The notes below the pieces were generated by a model. The model ran no database searches. It saw only the letters and a program-made list of their open reading frames with translations, and had not been told where the DNA came from. The position numbers and the translations under genes were made by a program. Shown here one piece after another: positions 1 through 6,589 of a stretch of 28,017 nt of DNA (position 1 is the first letter of the stretch; every line of letters begins with the position of its first letter). Source of the stretch: Methanolobus sp. UBA32 (GTDB taxonomy: Archaea; Halobacteriota; Methanosarcinia; Methanosarcinales; Methanosarcinaceae); contig DAZF01000068.1 in the NCBI GenBank assembly GCA_002507205.1, positions 70,211-98,227 on the forward strand, given 5' to 3'.

Positions 1-1251
1 ATTATGGCAGCCCTGAAGAGAAGAGAGATGGAAGTACAACCCTTTAAGGTCGGACCTGACTACATCGACCCTACATACCACACAGCCATCTGTGGCAAGC
101 CTTCAAGAAACCTGGACACATTCATGATGCAGGTAGATGGCGTAAAGGACACTTTTTCCAGATACTCTGAAAATGCAGACATCAATGTTGTTGAAGGAGT
201 AATGGGTCTTTTTGACGGAATGAGCTCAACTGAGATCGCAAGTTCCGCGCACGTTGCAAAAACCCTGGATATACCGGTCATACTTATTGTAAATGTACAC
301 GGGATGTCAAGAAGTGCTGCGGCCATAGTAAAGGGATTCTCAGAATTCGACAAAGACGTGAAGATTGCCGGAGTGATACTGAACAAGGTAGGTAGCCCAA
401 GACATGCGCAAATGATCATTGACTCCATACCTGACATCCCTGTTGTAGGAACACTGCCACGTAACAAGGATATAACAGTCCCATCACGTCATCTGGGACT
501 CTATATGGCACATGAACAGGACTTTGATACGGAGAAGCTGGCCGCTTTCATCGAAGAGAATATCGATCTTGATGCCATACTCTCTATTGCACAAACTGCC
601 CCTGAAACCGAGAAGAGCACCGTGGAAGAGGAAAGAGAAGCAGACATCAGAATTGGTATTGCTTATGACAGTGCATTCTGTTTCTATTATCAGGACATGT
701 TCGATGCTTTCAGAAGCGCTGGCGCAGAACCTGTTTTCTTCAGTCCCATTAAAGGAGAGCTTCCTGAAGTTGATGGCCTGTACTTTGGAGGAGGCTATCC
801 GGAGTTATACATGTCAGAACTTGAAAGTTCAAAGACTACAAAATCCCTGAAAGACCTTTCTGCCGAAGGCATGCCTATCTACGGAGAATGTGGAGGATTG
901 CAATATCTTTCAACTTCATATGAGATAGAAGGAACCGTCCACAAGATGGCGGATGTCCTCCCTGCGCAGACCGTGCTGACAAAGAAACTCCAGGCATTGG
1001 GTTACACAGAAGGACAGGCAAACGGAGACTTTATCAAGGGAACAATTAGAGGACATGAGTTCCATTATTCCGTAACTTACTGTGACAATGATGCAAAACT
1101 TGCATACGAGATGAAGAGAGGAAAAGGAATAATTGATGGCAAGGATGGCCTTACTGAACACAACGCACTTGCAAGCTATACACATGCACATCCTGCATCT
1201 TTCCCTGTGAAGAGTTTTGTTGAAAAATGCAGAGAGTATAAGCGTTGCTAA
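1..1251 (+). CDS. cfbB: Cobyrinate / Ni-sirohydrochlorin a,c-diamide synthase, 5'-truncated by window edge
   Basis: This is an ATP- and glutamine-dependent amidotransferase that amidates the a and c side chains of a tetrapyrrole. Methanogen members act on Ni-sirohydrochlorin (coenzyme F430 pathway) and/or cobyrinate (corrinoid pathway). The reading frame is open from base 1. The first residues correspond to the helix just after the P-loop, followed by the family motif KVGPDYIDPTYH, so roughly 25-30 N-terminal residues including the P-loop lie upstream of the window; the ATG at base 4 is internal. The C-terminal half is a class I glutamine amidotransferase-like domain with GGGYPELY, the nucleophile segment YGECGG and the late RGHEFHYS motif. 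Which substrate is used cannot be decided from the sequence; CbiA is the alternative name. Transcription reads toward the RNA candidate downstream. Confidence 0.88.
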   Translation: MMAALKRREMEVQPFKVGPDYIDPTYHTAICGKPSRNLDTFMMQVDGVKDTFSRYSENADINVVEGVMGLFDGMSSTEIASSAHVAKTLDIPVILIVNVHGMSRSAAAIVKGFSEFDKDVKIAGVILNKVGSPRHAQMIIDSIPDIPVVGTLPRNKDITVPSRHLGLYMAHEQDFDTEKLAAFIEENIDLDAILSIAQTAPETEKSTVEEEREADIRIGIAYDSAFCFYYQDMFDAFRSAGAEPVFFSPIKGELPEVDGLYFGGGYPELYMSELESSKTTKSLKDLSAEGMPIYGECGGLQYLSTSYEIEGTVHKMADVLPAQTVLTKKLQALGYTEGQANGDFIKGTIRGHEFHYSVTYCDNDAKLAYEMKRGKGIIDGKDGLTEHNALASYTHAHPASFPVKSFVEKCREYKRC

Positions 1252-1277
1252 GTATGAGTGGGTTCTAAGACGCTACC

Positions 1278-1285
1278 TTTATATG
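1278..1285 (+). promoter_or_regulatory. TATA box for the structured RNA candidate
   Basis: The motif TTTATATG lies 26 bp 3' of the cfbB stop codon. It is placed so that transcription would begin near base 1307, exactly where the first long helix of the RNA candidate starts. No ORF begins within 200 bp, so this promoter seems to serve a noncoding transcript. Confidence 0.45.
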
Positions 1286-1306
1286 CATCACATGTTGTAT
1301 TGAACG

Positions 1307-1500
1307 TGCGTATTGTTAGGTCCTTGCATGAGAGCATGGCAGAGCCTATCAGTGATTGTACAGACAACCTCAATACGCTACACTGGATAGTGCGATAAAG
1401 CCTGTCACGAGGGAAACTGGGATGGACAGCGGAAATTCCATAGGATGATATCCCGGAGTTAGTGCGTCAGACGACAGCATTATCCTATCCCTATTATCTG
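1307..1500 (+). ncRNA. Candidate structured noncoding RNA (about 190 nt), family not recognised
   Basis: The 286-bp gap between cfbB and the DUF167 gene holds no ORF but many strong pairings. GCGTATTG (1308-1315) pairs perfectly with CAATACGC (1371-1378), enclosing a small hairpin around AGAG (1331-1334). A second domain is closed by GGATAGTGC (1385-1393) with GCATTATCC (1477-1485), with one G-U pair. Inside it CTGTC (1402-1406) pairs with GACAG (1425-1429), and the loop GGGAT (1419-1423) can pair with ATCCC (1450-1454), giving a possible pseudoknot. A TATA box sits about 26 nt upstream and a T-rich stretch follows at 1490-1505. I could not match it to RNase P RNA, SRP RNA, a C/D or H/ACA guide, or a riboswitch. 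The ends are estimates. Confidence 0.5.
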
Positions 1501-1537
1501 TTTTAGAACGATAGGTGTTATTTGATTGGTGTTATGA

Positions 1538-1864
1538 ATGTCTTTTGAGGATGCTTTGAAAAAGGTTGATGCAGGAGTTATCATTGATATTGAGGTAACC
1601 CCTGGATCGAAGAAACTTTGCATCCCAAGTGGCTATAATCTCTGGAGAAAGCGCATTGAAGTGCGTTTATCCCAGAATGCCCAGAAAGGAAAAGCCAATG
1701 AACAACTTATAGCCGGGCTTGCTGATCTTTTCCAGTTAAAGTCCAATGATATTTCGATTGTAAATGGCATGCACAATTCTAAAAAATCCCTTCTTTTAGA
1801 GAATGCAGAGTATGACAACATTATTAGCACCCTTAAGGGTAAATTGCCGCTGCATCCGGATTAA
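1538..1864 (+). CDS. DUF167 (YggU-like) family protein
   Basis: A 108-residue protein of the DUF167/YggU family, whose members are small alpha/beta proteins of unknown function found in bacteria, archaea and eukaryotes. Recognisable family elements are the early VTPGSKK segment, the central strand around IEVRLS, the AQKGKANEQLI segment and the later strand-turn IVNGMHNSKK. The length suits the family. A GGTG ribosome-binding site (1528-1531) precedes the ATG. Another ATG at 1534 is out of frame. The gene appears monocistronic, sitting between the RNA candidate and the microprotein gene. Family assignment is fairly secure; the cellular role is unknown. Confidence 0.8.
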   Translation: MSFEDALKKVDAGVIIDIEVTPGSKKLCIPSGYNLWRKRIEVRLSQNAQKGKANEQLIAGLADLFQLKSNDISIVNGMHNSKKSLLLENAEYDNIISTLKGKLPLHPD

Positions 1865-1955
1865 CAATTCATTATATGAATAATCATAATACTTTCACCA
1901 TGCTTGCCTTTGCTTAATATATCCAGATGACAATCTAGTATCTGAGGTGAAATAC

Positions 1956-2036
1956 ATGGATGAATATTTCGAAAGTATGGTTGAAAAAGCCAGTTACTAT
2001 GAACAATTTGAAGAATTCGTTCGTTATTACAAGTGA
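1956..2036 (+). CDS. 26-residue acidic, aromatic-rich microprotein
   Basis: This short ORF runs ATG to TGA. It is preceded by the strong ribosome-binding site GAGGTGA (1944-1950) at ideal spacing, and by a TATA-like element about 25-30 nt before the implied transcript start. The peptide begins MDEYFESMVEKAS and is rich in Glu and Tyr/Phe; nearly half of its residues are E, Y or F, consistent with one amphipathic helix. It has no signal peptide or membrane segment, so it should be cytosolic. Nearly all of the small ORF's support comes from the translation and promoter signals. Small regulatory proteins of about this size are known in Methanosarcina (for example sP26, which acts on glutamine synthetase), but I cannot tell whether this is a homologue. 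It could alternatively be a leader peptide for the structured RNA that follows. Confidence 0.6.
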   Translation: MDEYFESMVEKASYYEQFEEFVRYYK

Positions 2037-2045
2037 ATGTTATCT

Positions 2046-2097
2046 CCCTGCCGTAAGATCCTCCGATCCCGAAAGTTTGCTTTTCATTGCGGCAGGG
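2046..2097 (+). terminator. Inverted repeat CCCTGCCG...CGGCAGGG, stem-loop after the microprotein gene
   Basis: CCCTGCCG (2046-2053) is perfectly complementary to CGGCAGGG (2090-2097) across a 36-nt loop that itself contains GATC-CTCC-GATC. It begins 10 nt after the microprotein stop codon and is followed by a T-rich run (about 2113-2135). It may be a terminator or 3' stabiliser, or part of a regulatory RNA. Confidence 0.4.
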
Positions 2098-2232
2098 CAT
2101 TTACTTGTAAATAACTATTTTATTTATGCTTTTTATGTATGGATGTCCGGATCTAAATTCAAAGGACAGTCTTTAATCCAATGAAAGGTAACTTTCAAGC
2201 AGAGTTTTAAAAAATATTTAGTGGATATTTTT

Positions 2233-2703
2233 ATGGAAAGAAGACAACCACATTCAAAAAGGACATTAAAGGCTCCCCTGATTGTTTATGAAAAACGACT
2301 GGAGATGATCGAGGAATTGTTGGCGCAATTACAGGAACTCGCCAATCAGGGTTCAATCATTGTTGTTGAGGGGAAAAGAGATATTATGGCCTTAAAGTCT
2401 TTAGGACTGAATGGGGAGTTCCGTCTCGCCACCCATCATTCCCTTATTAATTTCTGTGAGGATATATCAAAGAGTGATCAGAAGGCAGTCATTCTCACAG
2501 ATTGGGATCGCAGAGGGAATCTGCTGGCTTCAAAACTTGTAGAAAACCTGCAGTCTTTGGGCTCAAACCCTGAAACAAGACTACGTGACCTTATTGTATC
2601 CCTCGTACAGAAAGAGATAAAAGATGTTGAAAGCCTTCCAAGTTACGTTAGAAAACTAAGAGAGATAACCAAAGCTACAGATGTAAAAGATACTTTCAGG
2701 TAA
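2233..2703 (+). CDS. Toprim domain protein (UPF0292-like)
   Basis: A small stand-alone Toprim protein. The N-terminal acidic motif VVEGKRD supplies the conserved Glu, and LTDWDRRG supplies the DxD-type metal-binding motif, as in primases, topoisomerases and RNase M5-like enzymes. Archaeal proteins of this size belong to the UPF0292 group, presumed Mg-dependent nucleic-acid enzymes without an established substrate. I chose the ATG at 2233 because the TATA-like TTTTAAAA (2205-2212) would start transcription near 2235, giving a leaderless message. An in-frame GTG at 2221 adds four residues, and a later ATG near 2307 would still keep the whole domain. It converges on the DUF356 gene with an 11-bp gap. 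Confidence 0.75.
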   Translation: MERRQPHSKRTLKAPLIVYEKRLEMIEELLAQLQELANQGSIIVVEGKRDIMALKSLGLNGEFRLATHHSLINFCEDISKSDQKAVILTDWDRRGNLLASKLVENLQSLGSNPETRLRDLIVSLVQKEIKDVESLPSYVRKLREITKATDVKDTFR

Positions 2704-2714
2704 AGCAATTATTT

Positions 2715-3083
2715 TCAGTGGCGCTGGGGTTCGAAATTGCGCTCGAATTCAGGATATAGTTCAGACTTGTCCATGAGCTCTTCATAGACATCATGTCTGG
2801 GACTTACTATTACCACGTGAGCAGGAGGATGAATCTTCCTTAACTTACTTATGGCAGCTCCTGCATTATTATCAAGCTCCACCAATGCTGCCGAATTGCA
2901 TTTGGCCCTCAATGGCACACCTGCAACACTAACCAACAGGTTATCAGCATAAAGTGGCTCAATCCTTTTTGGCTTTGATACAAACTTCATTCTGCCATAA
3001 TGCTCAAGATCATGCAATGCAACATTGACTTTATCAGCATTATCGCCCCGGATTACGGCAAAAGATTTAACTTCAATCCCCAT
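2715..3083 (-). CDS. DUF356-like methanogen protein
   Basis: A 122-residue soluble protein resembling the DUF356 family found essentially in methanogens. Family-like segments are FAVIRGDNADKV near the start, the RIEPLYADNLL segment in the middle, and the RKIHPPAHVVIVSP segment near the end. No catalytic motif, cysteine cluster or membrane span is visible. The start is an ATG preceded by GGGA-type purine runs. It is transcribed on its own from a promoter in the 3084-3252 gap, which separates it from proC on the same strand. Function is unknown; I recognise the family from memory, not from a search. Confidence 0.65.
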   Translation of the reverse strand: MGIEVKSFAVIRGDNADKVNVALHDLEHYGRMKFVSKPKRIEPLYADNLLVSVAGVPLRAKCNSAALVELDNNAGAAISKLRKIHPPAHVVIVSPRHDVYEELMDKSELYPEFERNFEPQRH

Positions 3084-3252
3084 CCCAGAAAATCCCCTTG
3101 TATAATTTTTTCATAGGTATATCTCTTGAACTGCGTTTTTTAGGTTCCCGCACCCAACATGCTCGGATTTCCTAGCTTAATTATAGTTAAAACTTTTTAA
3201 TGTAATAAAGTTTTCTATTCAGAGAGATATACAAGATCTTTTAAATCAAGGA

Positions 3253-4068
3253 TTATTTGGCCAATTCTTTTGATCGATTCGATGATTCGATGACTGCATT
3301 CATAAAAGCTGCCCTTACACCATATTCTTCCAGAACACGGACACCACGAATGGTAGTTCCTGCTGGTGAAGTCACCATATCCTTAAGCTCCCCGGGATGC
3401 ATTCCGGTCTCAAGCACCATTTTTGCAGCACCTATTACAGTCTGAGCTGCAAGGATAAGTGCACTGTTCCTGTCCAGGCCTTCATATACAGCACCATCTG
3501 CCATTGCCTCGATTACCGGGAATATGTAAGCAGGACCACTGCCAGATAGACCTGTCACTGCATCCATGAGATTTTCAGATACCTGAATTGCGCTTCCAAC
3601 TGAACGGAATATTGCAAGTGCATCCTCTGCATCCTCTTTTGATGCATTTTTACCCTGCGTGATGGCAGAAGCAGCTTCTGCAACGGTTGCAGCAATATTT
3701 GGCATAACCCTTACAACACGAGTACCATCATTGAATTCCTTTTCAATATCTTCCAGTTTGACACCGGCAGCAATAGAAATGACCAACTTGTCTTCAGTGA
3801 CATCCTCTTTTATGGATTCTATCACTTTTCGGAGTATCTGCGGCTTGACTGCAAGGACAATTACATCGGAGTTAATGACTGTGACTTTATTGTCAGTGGA
3901 TACATTGATACCTGCATTCTGCTTCAATTCATCCAGAGATGGTTCATAAAGATCACTTGCATATACTTTGGAAGGGGAAAAGAGTCCTGCACCGCATATT
4001 CCTTTGATCAATGCGCCGCCCATTTTCCCGGTTCCTATAAATCCTAGTTTTTTGCCTTCCAGACTCAT
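3253..4068 (-). CDS. proC: Pyrroline-5-carboxylate reductase
   Basis: Cytosolic enzyme reducing 1-pyrroline-5-carboxylate to L-proline with NAD(P)H. The N-terminal Rossmann motif GFIGTGKMGGALIKGI binds the nucleotide. AVKPQ, RVMPNIAA and the C-terminal dimerisation-domain signatures SGSGPAYIF and SPAGTTIRG are all present. At 271 residues it is full length. The ATG at 4068 has a GTGAT ribosome-binding site. It follows the aMBF1 gene by 19 bp on the same strand, so the two are probably cotranscribed from the bidirectional promoter shared with pan. Confidence 0.95.
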   Translation of the reverse strand: MSLEGKKLGFIGTGKMGGALIKGICGAGLFSPSKVYASDLYEPSLDELKQNAGINVSTDNKVTVINSDVIVLAVKPQILRKVIESIKEDVTEDKLVISIAAGVKLEDIEKEFNDGTRVVRVMPNIAATVAEAASAITQGKNASKEDAEDALAIFRSVGSAIQVSENLMDAVTGLSGSGPAYIFPVIEAMADGAVYEGLDRNSALILAAQTVIGAAKMVLETGMHPGELKDMVTSPAGTTIRGVRVLEEYGVRAAFMNAVIESSNRSKELAK

Positions 4069-4087
4069 TTTATCACTTTAACTATCC

Positions 4088-4576
4088 TTATTTACGTTTG
4101 ATTGTCACAATATCGCCAAGTGTGGTACCACGGTTAAGGCGGTCGCCACTCCAGTCACTGTCACCGGTCCTTTCAGTAAGCTTGATATCAAGGGCTTTTT
4201 CGATCTTCTGACGAACGTCATCTTCAGGAATAATTTCCCCACGTTCTATCTTCTTGATCAACGTTGCTTTTTCCTTGATCTTTGAAGCCAACTGGTCATG
4301 TGACCATTTCTTGCTTTCCCGGGCCTCCCTGATAACCTGTGCATAGTCATCAACAAGTTCATCGACTACCATTTCAGGAGCCTTTCTGGGAGGTCTGCGA
4401 GTTCCGGATGTCACAGGAGCACGGCTGACAGGCGCAACTTTCCTTGACACAGGGGCACGCTTGCCTTTAGCTTTCCCATATTGTGAACACCTTCCACATA
4501 CGGTAAGTTCACTTCCATCAATACTAACTTTAAAAGAATCGCCTCTTATTTCAGCGCCACATATTTCACACTGCAT
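4088..4576 (-). CDS. Multiprotein bridging factor aMBF1 (zinc ribbon plus HTH)
   Basis: Archaeal homologue of MBF1, a cytosolic protein associated with ribosomes and implicated in stress and translation. The N-terminus is a zinc-ribbon with two CxxC pairs (CEIC and CGRC). A basic Pro/Arg/Lys-rich linker follows, then a C-terminal HTH_3/cro-type helix-turn-helix (WSHDQLASKIKEKATLIKKI). I chose the ATG at 4576, which places the zinc ribbon at residue 3 and has GAGAT just upstream; an in-frame TTG at 4585 would add three residues. It is divergent from pan and probably leads an operon with proC. Confidence 0.9.
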   Translation of the reverse strand: MQCEICGAEIRGDSFKVSIDGSELTVCGRCSQYGKAKGKRAPVSRKVAPVSRAPVTSGTRRPPRKAPEMVVDELVDDYAQVIREARESKKWSHDQLASKIKEKATLIKKIERGEIIPEDDVRQKIEKALDIKLTERTGDSDWSGDRLNRGTTLGDIVTIKRK

Positions 4577-4614
4577 AGATCTCAACTCATAAAGGGTCTA
4601 ATCTCTTCTTTACG

Positions 4615-4633
4615 AAAGGGCTATATACCCTTT
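4615..4633. promoter_or_regulatory. Palindromic TATA element in the aMBF1/pan divergent promoter
   Basis: AAAGGGCTATATACCCTTT is a perfect inverted repeat (AAAGGG/CCCTTT) centred on CTATATA. The core can act as the TATA box for the minus-strand aMBF1-proC transcript, while a separate TATA-like CTTAAATAG (4638-4646) lies next to it on the plus strand for pan. Symmetry around a TATA box suggests a regulator operator, which is an inference. Confidence 0.5.
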
Positions 4634-4658
4634 GCACTTAAATAGTATTCGGAGACAC

Positions 4659-5948
4659 ATGAGCGAGACTACTGACAGTGACTTTGAGCACAGAAGGTAC
4701 GATTTTACCTCAGTGAACAAGGCAGACTATGACTATGTCGGTTCAGATAATGAGGAAGATTTTTCCAAGTATCTGCTCGACCGTATGAGACAGCTGGAAT
4801 CCAGGAATAATCTCCTGAAAGAACAATGTGACCAGGTAGAGTCTGAAAAACGTTTTGTTGAGAGCCAGAAGCTTAAATACGAACGTGAGGTCCGCAGATT
4901 ACAGGCAGAAGTCGACCGGCTGAAGACCGTACCCCTTGTAGTTGCAACTGTAATGGATGTTATCAGCGAGGAAAAGGTCCTTGTAAGGAGTTCCACCGGC
5001 CCACAGTTCATGGTAAATGTATCACAATACCTGAACGAGGATTCACTTATACCAGGTGTAAAAGTTGCATTGAACCAACAAACACTTGCCATCGTGGAAG
5101 TAATTCCCACAAGTGAAGACCCTGCAGTTTCAGCAATGGAAGTGCTGGAATCACAGGATGTGGACTATGAAGATATCGGAGGACTGGATGCACAGATACA
5201 GGAACTGATAGAATCCGTAGAATTGCCTTTGACAAAACCGGAATCTTTCACACGCATAGGCATCACACCACCAAAGGGCGTTCTTCTCTTCGGCGAACCA
5301 GGAACAGGAAAGACCTTACTGGCAAAAGCTGTTGCACACAGAACCGAAGCTACATACATAAGAGTAGTTGGTTCCGAGCTGATACAGAAGTATATTGGCG
5401 ATGGTGCAAAACTTGTCAGGGAACTTTTTGAAATGGCAAGGAAGAAATCCCCAAGTATCATCTTTATAGATGAATTGGATGCTATAGCTTCAAGGCGTCT
5501 GAATGACACCAACGGTGCAGACCGTGAAGTCCAGAGAACCCTCATGCAATTGCTTGCGGAAATGGATGGTTTTGACAACAGAGGCGATGTAAGGATAATA
5601 GCAGCCACCAACAGGATCGATGTGCTTGACCCTGCAATACTCAGACCAGGAAGGTTTGACAGAATCGTCAATGTACCTATGCCTGACGAAGGAGCCCGTG
5701 AGAATATCTTTAAGATACACACACGCTTCATGTCTGTTGCAGATGGTATTGACTTTAAGAAACTTGCCAGACTAACCGAGAATGCAAGCGGTGCAGACCT
5801 TAATGCTATTGTCATGGAGGCAGGTATGCTTGCTGTCCGGTTCAATAAAGAGACTATTGGCATGGATGATTTCCTTGAATCCGTGCAGAAAGTGATGTCA
5901 AAGAAAGAAACTAAAATGGAAGTTCTTCCGGAAGGAATGTTCATTTAA
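4659..5948 (+). CDS. pan: Proteasome-activating nucleotidase (PAN)
   Basis: Hexameric AAA+ ATPase that unfolds substrates and feeds them to the archaeal 20S proteasome. It has an N-terminal coiled coil (about residues 40-90), an OB-type domain (about 90-150), then the AAA+ core with Walker A GEPGTGKT, Walker [12 protein letters not shown], and the arginine-finger region RPGRFDR. I chose the ATG at 4659 because GGAG (4651-4654) lies at correct spacing; an in-frame TTG at 4632 falls inside the promoter palindrome. This gives 429 residues. The last three residues are M-F-I, a Phe variant of the HbYX motif used to dock into and open the proteasome. No proteasome subunit gene lies in the window. 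Confidence 0.95.
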   Translation: MSETTDSDFEHRRYDFTSVNKADYDYVGSDNEEDFSKYLLDRMRQLESRNNLLKEQCDQVESEKRFVESQKLKYEREVRRLQAEVDRLKTVPLVVATVMDVISEEKVLVRSSTGPQFMVNVSQYLNEDSLIPGVKVALNQQTLAIVEVIPTSEDPAVSAMEVLESQDVDYEDIGGLDAQIQELIESVELPLTKPESFTRIGITPPKGVLLFGEPGTGKTLLAKAVAHRTEATYIRVVGSELIQKYIGDGAKLVRELFEMARKKSPSIIFIDELDAIASRRLNDTNGADREVQRTLMQLLAEMDGFDNRGDVRIIAATNRIDVLDPAILRPGRFDRIVNVPMPDEGARENIFKIHTRFMSVADGIDFKKLARLTENASGADLNAIVMEAGMLAVRFNKETIGMDDFLESVQKVMSKKETKMEVLPEGMFI

Positions 5949-5998
5949 GCGTTCCTGCTGGCAAGTTACTTCATTACCTTTTTTCATAATACTTTTTT

Positions 5999-6589
5999 GT
6001 GAAAGCATATTTTCATATAAAAGACGAGATTCGCATATTGGGAATAGATGATTCTGCGCTTATAAGTGATACTATTACAATAGTTGGAGCTTTTTTCCGT
6101 GGTGGTATGTGGCTTGACGGCGTGCTTCGCTCAGAAATCAGCCGCGATGGTTTGGATGCCACAACCCGCATAATTGAAATGGTGCGCCAGAGTAAACATT
6201 TTCTGCAAATCCGGATAATAATGCTTGACGGCGTTACCTATGGAGGTTTTAATCCCGTAGATATCGTTCAGCTTAATGAAGAAACGGATATACCGGTAAT
6301 TGTACTGATGAGAAAACTTCCGGATTTTGAAAAAATAGAAACGGCTCTTTCCCATCTTCCTGAAAAAGAGAAGAGAATGAAACTTATCAAAAAAGCTGGT
6401 AAGATCAGCAAAGTGATTACAAAGGATGCATCAAACCCCGTATTTATCCAGTGTTGTGGGATCAAACAGGAGTTTGCTGCCAGAATTGTGCATCTTTCAT
6501 CAACGAGGAGCAATATCCCTGAGCCACTTAGAGTGGCTCATCTTATTGCAACAGGGATCATTCTTGGCGAATCCAGAGGCAAGGCCTGA
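5999..6589 (+). CDS. DUF99 family protein (endonuclease V-like fold)
   Basis: A 196-residue archaeal DUF99/UPF0215 protein. The family is predicted to share the RNase H-like fold of endonuclease V, but its activity is not established. Characteristic segments are ILGIDDSAL near the start, VGAFFRGG, LDGVTYGGFN and VIVLMRKLPD. The Asp residues in the first and third are the likely metal-binding positions. The start is a GTG at 5999; no other plausible start exists until residue 38. Its stop codon ends one base before the end of the convergent glmM gene. Confidence 0.8.
   Translation: MKAYFHIKDEIRILGIDDSALISDTITIVGAFFRGGMWLDGVLRSEISRDGLDATTRIIEMVRQSKHFLQIRIIMLDGVTYGGFNPVDIVQLNEETDIPVIVLMRKLPDFEKIETALSHLPEKEKRMKLIKKAGKISKVITKDASNPVFIQCCGIKQEFAARIVHLSSTRSNIPEPLRVAHLIATGIILGESRGKA

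Larger units (their letters stand above)
1865..2220 (+). other. 356-bp gap: microprotein promoter, microprotein ORF and structured 3' region
   Basis: No conventional-length gene is credible here. A TATA-like TTAATATAT (about 1914-1922) leads into a 26-codon ORF with an excellent ribosome-binding site (1956-2036). An 8-bp inverted repeat follows (2046-2097), then a small palindrome ATTTACTTGTAAAT (2099-2112), a T-rich stretch, and a possible TGTCC/GGACA pairing near 2146-2167. TTTTAAAA at 2205-2212 is a likely TATA box for the downstream Toprim gene. Confidence 0.55.

Noticed and set aside
1307..1500. RNase P RNA, SRP RNA, cobalamin riboswitch or H/ACA guide
   Set aside because: The conserved P4 sequences of RNase P, the SRP Alu/S-domain motifs and the B12 box are absent. 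An ACA follows the first helix, but the hairpin branches internally and the second domain has no ACA box.
5165..5944. 259-codon minus-strand ORF opposite pan
   Set aside because: It is a Ser-rich antisense frame of a strongly conserved gene, with no domain and no translation signals.
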